NCBI GenBank assembly: GCA_016294985.1
Contig: JAECRW010000100.1
Coordinates: forward strand, 1 to 5,964
Direction of reading: 5' to 3'
Length of the DNA stretch: 5,964 nt
Source of the DNA: Candidatus Sifarchaeum marinoarchaea
Lineage (GTDB): Archaea; Asgardarchaeota; Sifarchaeia; Borrarchaeales; Borrarchaeaceae
The translations under genes and the position numbers were made by a program. Below the pieces are notes generated by a model. The model was not told where the DNA came from. It was given only the letters and a program-made list of their open reading frames with translations, and made no database searches. Shown here one piece after another: positions 1-5,547 of the stretch (the stretch's first letter is position 1; each line of letters starts with the position of its first letter).

Positions 1-19
1 AGGAGAACTTCGGGGGGAG

Positions 20-1234
20 ATGGCAGAAGTTCTAATTAATTATGCAAAAACCTTAGATGTCATTTCTCAGGAAATCTCCTATGAAACTGCCTACGTTGCA
101 TATGATGTCACTGATCCGGTCACCAGTAAAATGATACCTATTCACGATGAGTATTTGGATATTGCCATAGCCTTAAGGACTGCTGGAATAGTTTTCGAAG
201 ATATAGTCATCGGTTTGCTTCAAAAATCACAAGAAATCACCGCAGAGACTTATGATCGCGTTTCTAATTTATATTTAAAAGCATCTGACCTTTTTCATAC
301 TGCATCACTTTATTCTTCTTTAGTAACAGGTCAATCTGTTCCTGAATTTCTCGTATCTGATCATTTAGAAGCGCACGCCCTATGTGCAAGGGCAGAAGCA
401 CAACATATTTTAGCTGTAAAAGAAGATAGAACCCAGAACTTTACTCATGCTGCCCAGATTTATGCTGGTGCATCAATTCTTTTTAAGAACGCATCAAAAC
501 TTTCTTTGATTAAAAATAAATCTGAAGAAGCAGATGGACGATCTAAATTTGAATTAGGATATTCAAGTAACTCTATGGCCTTAGCAACTGTAAATGAAGA
601 ACCCTGTGAAGCTATTGGATATTGGAAACGTGCTATGCATCATTTTGAGACCGGAGCACGTTTATTTCCCTCAGATCGTATCGATGAAATGACTACAACT
701 GCAACCAATTTAATAACAACACTCGAACAAAATCTAAACATGGCCAGTAAAAACTGTGCAGGAACCCCCTATTCAGCCGAAGATGTTTCTGATTTCGAGG
801 CTAAAGTAATCGTTGCTGAATCAAAACCAATAATCCAACCTAAACGAGGTCAACCTTCCGTAACAATAGAGAAAACTGTAGAAGAGCCGATTGTAACTGA
901 AGAAGCAGTTGTAGAAAAAACTGTTGTAGCAGAGAAACTAGCTGAACGTATCGAACTGAATAAGCCTCTTGCAGAAGAATCAGTTAGCGAATCAGGTGAA
1001 ACACCGATTGTTCCAATACAAGGAACAAGATATGCTGCACAACTTCGAGCAAGTGGTGGGAAATATATTCTAAGGGTTTTTGCTGGAAAGGAACTAAAGA
1101 AAGAGGTCACGTTAAGATCTACAGGTCACTATGATATTATGGGAAGTATAGCAAGTTCAGTATCTCTCAATATATCTCCACATATTCTGAGTAAAACTGC
1201 ACTTTCTCTTAAAAAATTGTTGCAGACAAATTAG
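20..1234 (+). CDS. Unknown 404-aa protein: helical N-terminal half, charged linker, small C-terminal domain
   Basis: I do not recognise this family. Residues 1-245 are rich in Ala, Leu, Glu and aromatic residues in helix-like spacing (for example 81-105, 115-135, 140-165, 195-240), resembling TPR- or MIT-like helical bundles, but no diagnostic motif is visible. Residues 246-335 form a probably disordered linker rich in Glu, Val, Thr and Pro, with EKTV at 284-287 and again at 299-302. Residues 336-404 look like a small folded domain: two probable beta strands (348-355 and 359-366), then two probable helices (372-383, 387-402). There is no signal peptide or membrane segment, so it is probably cytosolic. 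The start is uncertain. A G-rich run directly abuts the ATG and AGGAG lies 14 bases away, both poor spacings, and the frame is open to the left edge, so the window may hold a 5'-truncated gene. A scaffold or adaptor role is only a guess. Confidence 0.8.
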   Translation: MAEVLINYAKTLDVISQEISYETAYVAYDVTDPVTSKMIPIHDEYLDIAIALRTAGIVFEDIVIGLLQKSQEITAETYDRVSNLYLKASDLFHTASLYSSLVTGQSVPEFLVSDHLEAHALCARAEAQHILAVKEDRTQNFTHAAQIYAGASILFKNASKLSLIKNKSEEADGRSKFELGYSSNSMALATVNEEPCEAIGYWKRAMHHFETGARLFPSDRIDEMTTTATNLITTLEQNLNMASKNCAGTPYSAEDVSDFEAKVIVAESKPIIQPKRGQPSVTIEKTVEEPIVTEEAVVEKTVVAEKLAERIELNKPLAEESVSESGETPIVPIQGTRYAAQLRASGGKYILRVFAGKELKKEVTLRSTGHYDIMGSIASSVSLNISPHILSKTALSLKKLLQTN

Positions 1235-1244
1235 ACGCTTAATG

Positions 1245-1257
1245 TATTTTTTTCTTT
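1245..1257 (+). terminator. T-rich terminator after the 404-aa gene
   Basis: A run of seven T (1247-1253) followed by CTTT begins about 12 bases after the stop codon at 1232-1234. No stem precedes it, which suits archaeal intrinsic termination, where a T tract in the non-template strand is enough. Confidence 0.5.
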
Positions 1258-1316
1258 ACTATTCGCGGATTTGAGTATTTGATCAAAAGATTCCAATTTC
1301 AAATAGCCCTGACAAT

Positions 1317-1526
1317 TCAACATGTTTGTTCTGGATCTTTTTTCAGTATATGATTAGTTTCATCTAGACCCTTTGTGATAATCTCAGGTTCAAGATACCT
1401 ACTAATCAATAAGGGGATATTCCAACTCACTTCGCGCACGCAGACTCCATCTTCAGTACCTGACTTCCATACATGACTGAACCTACCTGTAGGTATTCGA
1501 AAACCAAATAATTTAAATAATAGTCC
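1317..1526 (-). pseudogene. Decayed C-terminal gene fragment, possibly SRPBCC/polyketide-cyclase-like
   Basis: On the minus strand a 69-codon frame is open from just after an in-frame TAA (1529-1527) to TGA (1319-1317). From about 1505 the translation has a natural protein composition: GRFSHVWKSGTEDG, then REVSWNIPLL, then RYLEPEIITKGLDETNHILKK. A strand with GT and W, an 'IPL' turn and a long Lys/Glu-rich C-terminal helix recall the end of SRPBCC (START-like, polyketide cyclase) proteins. That assignment is inference from pattern only. No ATG lies in the open part. An in-frame ATG at 1592 would need read-through of the TAA, and its 21 codons look like AT-rich non-coding sequence. A GTG near 1438 preceded by GGAG could start a 40-residue peptide, but this is weak. 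The upstream end merges with the histone promoter. A gene that lost its 5' part is the simplest reading; a chance open frame is the main alternative. Confidence 0.4.
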
Positions 1527-1540
1527 TTATATTTTAAATA
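1512..1540 (+). promoter_or_regulatory. Two tandem TATA-like boxes upstream of the histone gene
   Basis: TTTAAATA occurs twice, at 1512-1519 and 1533-1540, matching the archaeal TATA consensus TTTAWATA. The first is preceded by A-rich bases compatible with a BRE element. Their starts lie 21 bases apart, about two helical turns. Transcription would begin about 25 bases downstream of the box used, near 1540 or 1562, giving a histone leader of roughly 55-80 bases. Which box is used cannot be told from sequence. Confidence 0.5.
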
Positions 1541-1565
1541 TTTGAGCACATCCCAAATTAAGGTT

Positions 1566-1590
1566 GTGTCCAAATAGATTTATTGAACAC
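1566..1590 (+). repeat. Imperfect inverted repeat in the histone leader
   Basis: The arms 1566-1573 (GTGTCCAA) and 1583-1590 (TTGAACAC) pair at seven of eight positions around a nine-base centre. The element lies just upstream of the 14-base palindrome and inside the expected 5' leader if either TATA box is used. It could be a weak RNA hairpin or a protein site; chance is possible in AT-rich DNA. Confidence 0.3.
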
Positions 1591-1595
1591 ATGGA

Positions 1596-1609
1596 TCCAA
1601 ATATTTGGA
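1596..1609. repeat. Perfect 14-base palindrome overlapping the histone ribosome binding site
   Basis: TCCAAATATTTGGA is a perfect palindrome whose right arm shares the GGA of the GGAGG at 1607-1611. Its half site CCAAATA also occurs at 1570-1576 and 1504-1510. The position suggests an operator or a structure that hides the ribosome binding site, but no regulator is identified. Confidence 0.45.
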
Positions 1610-1611
1610 GG
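1607..1611 (+). promoter_or_regulatory. Ribosome binding site that fixes the histone start
   Basis: GGAGG lies eight bases before ATG at 1620. A TTG at 1605, five codons upstream in the same frame, overlaps this site and so is not a credible start. Confidence 0.75.
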
Positions 1612-1619
1612 ACATATAT

Positions 1620-1820
1620 ATGGCTAGGTTAGCAATTGCCCCAGTTCGAGACCTTATGAAAGAGAACGGCGCAAAATTAGTCGCAAAAGATGCAGTAATG
1701 AAATTAGTTGAATATTTAGAGGGCCGCATTGAAGAGGTCACAATGAAAGCAGTCGGATTAGCGAAGCATGCTGGTCGAAAGAAGGTCATGATGAGCGACG
1801 TTACTCTTGCAATCAAGTAA
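1620..1820 (+). CDS. Archaeal histone (HMf-like, single histone fold)
   Basis: This 66-residue protein is a minimal archaeal histone that dimerises and wraps DNA into nucleosome-like particles. It aligns along its length with HMfB as I remember it: LAIAPVRDLMK at 4-14, the loop Gly at 17, VAKDA at 21-25, and the hallmark LAKHAGRKKV at 47-56 followed by SDVTLAI. Residues for the dimer-dimer interface of HMf (Leu46, His49, Asp59) are matched by Leu47, His50 and Asp60, and the Gly needed for close stacking of dimers by Gly17, so tetramers or longer fibres should form. The HMfB Arg19/Thr54 pair that contacts DNA is replaced by Leu20 and Lys55, and the usual basic tail after helix 3 is missing. 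The gene has its own promoter region and a T-run terminator, so it is probably transcribed alone. Confidence 0.95.
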   Translation: MARLAIAPVRDLMKENGAKLVAKDAVMKLVEYLEGRIEEVTMKAVGLAKHAGRKKVMMSDVTLAIK

Positions 1821-1849
1821 GAGAAATAAAATCGCTTAAATTCCTTTCA

Positions 1850-1867
1850 CATTTTTTTTCTTTCTTC
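1850..1867 (+). terminator. T-run terminator after the histone gene
   Basis: Eight consecutive T (1852-1859) followed by CTTTCTTC lie about 30 bases after the histone stop. It separates the histone from the radical SAM gene and has no clear preceding stem, as is usual in archaea. Confidence 0.55.
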
Positions 1868-1890
1868 GATGAGCTTGATCTTCTTGTCAT

Positions 1891-1906
1891 CTATTAAGAT
1901 ATATAC
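1891..1906 (+). promoter_or_regulatory. Possible TATA element for the radical SAM gene
   Basis: The A/T stretch ATTAAGATATATA sits about 16-28 bases before ATG 1921. Since a terminator lies upstream, the gene needs its own promoter, and this placement would give a leaderless or very short-leader transcript. The match to the TATA consensus is only fair. Confidence 0.3.
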
Positions 1907-1920
1907 TAGTTGATGAGTCT

Positions 1921-2652
1921 ATGAAACATTTTCTGCGAATTGGCGGTTTTGTTGAGTTATCAACTGTTGACATTCCAAAGAGAGCATGCTGTGTAGTGTT
2001 TTTAGCTGGTTGCAACTTCGATTGTGTTTTCTGTCAAAACTCGACATTAATTCCAATCGATTCAGGCGATTTGATAGAACTTACAAAACTTGTAAGTGAG
2101 ATTTCCAAGAACATGCTCATCGATTCAGTCTCCATCTCTGGTGGTGAACCCATTTTGCAACCTGCATTAATACCACTCTGCCAAGAGTTGAAAAAGAACT
2201 TTTACGTAAATGTAGACACAAATGGTTCAATCCCAAGGGTTGTAGAAACACTTACCAGTATCGTAAACAGAATTGCATTGGACATAAAATGTGAATTTAA
2301 CAGTTATGCGGATATTACTCGAGCTCCTTCGCATCTTGTAGGCGCTATTAAAGAGAGTTTTAACATTATTAATTCTGCAAGTAATACAGATTTTGAAGTA
2401 AGAACTACGATCGTTCCGAGTTTGATAGGTGAACTTGATGTTAGTGCAATCTCGAGATTTTTAACTGCCCAGAACTTCCGTGGGGTATATGTCCTCCAAC
2501 AATTTTGGAATGAAGGAGATGTACGTGAATTCAAAACTATCGAATCTCCAACAAGAAGTGAATTAATTAAGTTGGCAAAAATGGCAATAGATCTAGGTGT
2601 TGGCAATGTCGCCATAAGAACACGAGAGCAAGGATATGAATTCATTTCATAG
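1921..2652 (+). CDS. Radical SAM activase-like protein (NrdG2/PflA type)
   Basis: This 243-residue cytosolic protein binds a [4Fe-4S] cluster and S-adenosylmethionine and makes a 5'-deoxyadenosyl radical. The cluster motif CX3CX2C is at Cys31, Cys35 and Cys38 within AGCNFDCVFCQN. SGGEP at 73-77, DTNGS at 99-103 and ALDIK at 119-123 are typical SAM- and barrel-strand motifs. The opening IGGFVELSTVDIP and the ending AIRTREQGYEF match the NrdG2-like branch annotated as anaerobic ribonucleotide reductase activating protein, from memory of the family. The true target is uncertain: no nrdD or pyruvate formate-lyase gene is nearby, and this branch is often named by similarity alone. The ATG has no strong ribosome binding site (GTTGATGAG just upstream), and no longer in-frame start is seen. 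It runs convergently into the cupin gene. Confidence 0.85.
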   Translation: MKHFLRIGGFVELSTVDIPKRACCVVFLAGCNFDCVFCQNSTLIPIDSGDLIELTKLVSEISKNMLIDSVSISGGEPILQPALIPLCQELKKNFYVNVDTNGSIPRVVETLTSIVNRIALDIKCEFNSYADITRAPSHLVGAIKESFNIINSASNTDFEVRTTIVPSLIGELDVSAISRFLTAQNFRGVYVLQQFWNEGDVREFKTIESPTRSELIKLAKMAIDLGVGNVAIRTREQGYEFIS

Positions 2653-2668
2653 CAAATAAGGAAATTAC

Positions 2669-2675
2669 AGTTTTT
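2669..2675 (+). terminator. Short T-run between the convergent genes
   Basis: Only 32 bases separate the radical SAM stop (2650-2652) from the cupin stop on the other strand (2687-2685). The one candidate stop signal for the + strand is a run of five T around 2671-2675, so transcripts from both sides may overlap at their 3' ends. Confidence 0.3.
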
Positions 2676-2684
2676 GGAAATTGA

Positions 2685-3041
2685 TTATTGCACAAGAGTT
2701 TTGTCTTCTGGAATATTTGGGAACTTGAAAACAACGATCTGCAAAGATGTTTCCCCAGACTTAACCCAATGTGCCTCATTAGGCTCTACTATAACTAAAT
2801 CACCAGAGTTCACTTCATAAAGCTTTTCATTTATGTTTATTATTCCCTTTCCAAGGAAATAAAAGATTTCTGTCACATTTTCGTGAAAATGTGCCTGTGC
2901 CTTCCCTGATGGAGGAATTGTGACTAAAGCCACCCAAGTACTTTTGCAATCTTCATTTTCAAACGTATGTTCCATTAAGACTTTTCGTGAATATCCTTCC
3001 CGTTCTTCTTCAGTTTTTTCAGATCCTCGAATTAGCTTCAT
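2685..3041 (-). CDS. Small single-domain cupin protein
   Basis: This 118-residue protein is a cupin_2-type beta barrel. Motif 1 is AHFHENVTEIFYFLGKG, with His51, His53, Glu58 and Gly64. Motif 2 is GDLVIVEPNEAHW, with Gly80, Pro87 and His91. The complete 3-His/1-Glu set means it very likely binds a divalent metal. Such small cupins include isomerases, dioxygenases, sugar-binding proteins and ligand sensors, and the sequence does not choose between them; in an anaerobe an oxygen-using reaction is less likely. No DNA-binding domain is attached. A GTGAG element seven bases before the ATG is a fair ribosome binding site. It lies 65 bases downstream of hdrA on the same strand, separated by a T-rich tract. 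It may have its own promoter, since that T-run lies about 28 bases before its ATG, or be read through from hdrA. Confidence 0.85.
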   Translation of the reverse strand: MKLIRGSEKTEEEREGYSRKVLMEHTFENEDCKSTWVALVTIPPSGKAQAHFHENVTEIFYFLGKGIININEKLYEVNSGDLVIVEPNEAHWVKSGETSLQIVVFKFPNIPEDKTLVQ

Positions 3042-3065
3042 CTCAACTCACTTAGAATAATTCTC

Positions 3066-3083
3066 TAAAAAATAAGAAAGAAT
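3066..3083 (-). terminator. T-rich tract after hdrA
   Basis: Reading the minus strand, hdrA is followed after about 20 bases by a pyrimidine-rich tract ending in six T (3072-3067). It is a probable archaeal terminator for the hdr operon and could also serve as an A/T-rich promoter element for the cupin gene. Confidence 0.4.
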
Positions 3084-3106
3084 AGAGGCTATTAAGTTTG
3101 CCAAAT

Positions 3107-5500
3107 TTATTGTATCTGTAGTTTGCCGATATTTTCAAGAGTCTTGGTCATCTCTTCAACGGCTCTAGTGAAAACATTCACTTCAGCGCAGTCTACAAAA
3201 TACATTTTGACACGTTCTTCATTTATGCCCATTTGATTTAATAGTAATTGTAGTAGATTTACCCGAAGATCTCCGACTTCACTGCCCTTAAGGAAGTGGC
3301 ACCTTTCTTTTAAACAACCAATTACAAGCACGCCGTCTGCTCCCTCTTGTAGTGCTGAAAGAACTAACTGTGGGTCAACACGAGAGATACAAGGTACCCG
3401 TACAAGGTAAACACTAGGATCATACTGGAGATCCAGAAAGCCTGCTTCATCTGCAGTGCCATAGGCACATTCATCACAAAGGAATGCAATAACTTTCTTT
3501 TCAGTACCACTGTTGTGTAATAGACTATTGATTTCAGCCTTTAATTGTTCTTCAGAGTAGAACTTGAAACTGATTGCTGCAGACGGGCACGCTGAAACGC
3601 ATAGTCCACATGCATAGCACTTGGCATCTAAGACTTCAGCAGGCCCTAGTTCGCCATCTTCTTTTACTCCCATCTCTATGGCGGAAAAAGGACATACTTG
3701 CTCACAAACTCTGCAGGTGCTGCATATCTCCTGGTCTACCCAAGCCGTGACTTTATCTTTCTCCATTTCGCGGGCTAGCATAAGTTTAGCGGCCCTGATG
3801 CTTGCCGTACCTGAATATGCCATTGTGGTTGGTATGTCCATTGGTGTTATAGTACAGCCAGTTGCGAATATTCCTGCAACGTTCGTCTCAACTGGGCGAA
3901 CTTTAGGATCAAGAAGTTGAATAAATCCATAATCATCCAGTTCAACACCTAACATCTTAGCAAGTTCTGCCGAGCCCTTAGAAGGAACCATTGCCATTGA
4001 TAAAGCGATTAAATCTGCCTCAAGTATGTTGAATTCTCCGGTTAACGTATTTTCAACTTCAACAAGAATTTTTTCGGTTCTCTGATCATCAACTACATAG
4101 CTTGGTTTTCCTCTAAGAAATACGACTCCTAATTCTCGTGCCTTGCGATAATATTCCTCATAGTTCTTGCCAACTGGGCGAATATCCATGTAACATATTG
4201 TTATGTCGATCTCTGGATGTTTTTCCTTAATCATTATGCTGTGTTTTAATGCAATCATACAGCATACATTTGAGCAGTATGGCACATGTGCTTCATCTCT
4301 ACTTCCAGCACACTGGATCATCACGATTTTTTGAGGCATTTGTTGATTTGAGGGTCTATATGGTTCACCAAAAGATGGACCGGTTGGATCTAACATCCTT
4401 GCCAACTGAAGTTGAGTGACGACATCTGGAAACATTCCGTAACCGTAATTCAGCTTTTTAGCGTCATATTCCTCGAAACCAGTGGCCATTATAACTGTTC
4501 CGAAGGTTTTCTCTAAGGTTTTGCTTTTTTCTTGTAGATCAATGGCGTTTGTCGGGCAAACTTCCACACATTTTCCACACCATATACACGTGTCTGGGTC
4601 TAATACGTAGTAAGGCGGGATAGATTGTGGAAATGGACGGTAAATTGCCTTTCTTTTAGTGAGATTAAAATCAAAATCGTTGTCGACTTCGACAGGACAC
4701 ACTTCTGCACACTTGTGACAGTTAATGCAACGTTCGTTTACATATCTTGGTTTCTTTTCTAAAGATACTTTGAAGTTGCCTATTTGACCTTTAACATCCT
4801 TTACCTCTGTATTTGTTAAGATCTCCAACTTATCAAGCGTACCAAGCCCACCACGATAGAAGCATCTTCTGGGTCCTCCGACATCATAACCGACATAACC
4901 AGAGGATCTTACACAAAGAGAGCAATCATCAGTTGGATAAACTGTTCCTAACTGAAGCATTCTTCCCCCAATTGATGGGCGTCGTTCAACCAATGTAACA
5001 TTAAATCCAAGATCGGTTAATTCTTGAGCAGCAGTTTCTCCAGCAATTCCACCGCCAATAATTAGTGTAGTAGGTTGAATCGGGATCCTTATTTTCTCAA
5101 TTGATTCTGCCTTTTCAAGTTTCGCCACAGCTGCTAAAATCAGTGTTTTTGCTTTTTCTGTTGCTTCTTTTGGCATTTCTCTATGTACACGAACTACCTG
5201 GTTTTCTAAGTTCACAATCACTAATGAACTATATTTATTCAAACCTAATTCTTCAACAACCTTCCTAAACGTCGGCTCATAGACTTTGGGTGAGCAAGCA
5301 GCAATGACAATTTTATCGAGATTATGTTCAGTAATCATTTGTTTGATCGCTTCTAAGCCAGATGCCATGCAAAGATCATCTTTTCTAAGTATTACAGAAA
5401 ATTTGCCTGAATCACGCATTGATTGTTCAATTGAGTCTAAATCGATTACCTCTGCAAACTGTCCAAAACAATCGCAGAGCATAAGACCAATTTTCGTCAA
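3107..5500 (-). CDS. hdrA: Heterodisulfide reductase subunit A fused to an MvhD/FlpD domain
   Basis: HdrA is the FAD-bearing, electron-bifurcating core of soluble Hdr complexes. Order in the 797 residues: an N-terminal HdrA domain with Cys9, Cys11, Cys44 and Cys69 (AACSPKVYEPTF); a Rossmann FAD site GGGIAG at 149-154 with Glu172 and Gly-Gly 178-179; DDCSLC at 191-196; an inserted 2[4Fe-4S] ferredoxin (Cys258/261/264/268 and Cys305/308/311/315); the HdrA motif QCAGSR...YCSNVCC (Cys397, 409, 413, 414); a second FAD segment ending FATGC at 545-549; a second 2[4Fe-4S] ferredoxin (Cys593/596/599/603 and Cys628/631/634/638); and an MvhD-like [2Fe-2S] domain from about 668 (Cys675, 678, 704, 729, 734). 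The fusion resembles HdrA2 of Methanosarcina acetivorans and, in part, QmoB. The domain should receive electrons from a hydrogenase, formate or F420 partner. Start: TTG at 5500, chosen because GGTGAT lies five bases upstream. Confidence 0.93.
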   Translation of the reverse strand: MTKIGLMLCDCFGQFAEVIDLDSIEQSMRDSGKFSVILRKDDLCMASGLEAIKQMITEHNLDKIVIAACSPKVYEPTFRKVVEELGLNKYSSLVIVNLENQVVRVHREMPKEATEKAKTLILAAVAKLEKAESIEKIRIPIQPTTLIIGGGIAGETAAQELTDLGFNVTLVERRPSIGGRMLQLGTVYPTDDCSLCVRSSGYVGYDVGGPRRCFYRGGLGTLDKLEILTNTEVKDVKGQIGNFKVSLEKKPRYVNERCINCHKCAEVCPVEVDNDFDFNLTKRKAIYRPFPQSIPPYYVLDPDTCIWCGKCVEVCPTNAIDLQEKSKTLEKTFGTVIMATGFEEYDAKKLNYGYGMFPDVVTQLQLARMLDPTGPSFGEPYRPSNQQMPQKIVMIQCAGSRDEAHVPYCSNVCCMIALKHSIMIKEKHPEIDITICYMDIRPVGKNYEEYYRKARELGVVFLRGKPSYVVDDQRTEKILVEVENTLTGEFNILEADLIALSMAMVPSKGSAELAKMLGVELDDYGFIQLLDPKVRPVETNVAGIFATGCTITPMDIPTTMAYSGTASIRAAKLMLAREMEKDKVTAWVDQEICSTCRVCEQVCPFSAIEMGVKEDGELGPAEVLDAKCYACGLCVSACPSAAISFKFYSEEQLKAEINSLLHNSGTEKKVIAFLCDECAYGTADEAGFLDLQYDPSVYLVRVPCISRVDPQLVLSALQEGADGVLVIGCLKERCHFLKGSEVGDLRVNLLQLLLNQMGINEERVKMYFVDCAEVNVFTRAVEEMTKTLENIGKLQIQ

Positions 5501-5505
5501 TTCTT

Positions 5506-5511
5506 ATCACC
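5506..5511 (-). promoter_or_regulatory. Ribosome binding site that supports the TTG start of hdrA
   Basis: On the minus strand GGTGAT is followed by AAGAA and then TTG (5500-5498). This is a close match to the archaeal anti-16S sequence at ideal spacing. The next in-frame ATG, at residue 7, would cut into the first beta strand of the conserved N-terminal domain. Confidence 0.75.
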
Positions 5512-5547
5512 TTAATTTGGATTATATTTTTTGAGAACGGTAAAAGA

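Noticed and set aside
850..1110. Minus-strand open frame opposite the 404-aa gene
   Set aside because: Its Ser/Thr-rich translation mirrors the Glu/Val/Thr-rich linker codons on the other strand; no ribosome binding site or motif is visible.
1605..1619. A TTG start five codons upstream for the histone
   Set aside because: It overlaps the GGAGG that serves ATG 1620, and archaeal histones normally begin close to the LAIAP motif.
1580..1816. Minus-strand open frame of 78 codons opposite the histone
   Set aside because: It lies fully antisense to a well-supported gene, and its composition is that of a reverse-complement shadow.
2304..2645. Minus-strand open frame of 113 codons opposite the radical SAM gene
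   Set aside because: It is antisense to a gene with all expected motifs and has no recognisable protein pattern.
3621..3920. Plus-strand open frame inside hdrA
   Set aside because: It is antisense to the second ferredoxin region of hdrA, with no motif of its own.
5286..5534. Plus-strand open frame reaching past the hdrA start into the hdrB-hdrA gap
   Set aside because: Almost all of it is antisense to the conserved HdrA N-terminal domain, and no promoter or ribosome binding site is seen.
5501..5547. A separate promoter for hdrA (AAAAAATATAA on the minus strand)
   Set aside because: The A/T stretch is a poor consensus match, and the short gap with a strong ribosome binding site is explained by co-transcription with hdrB.
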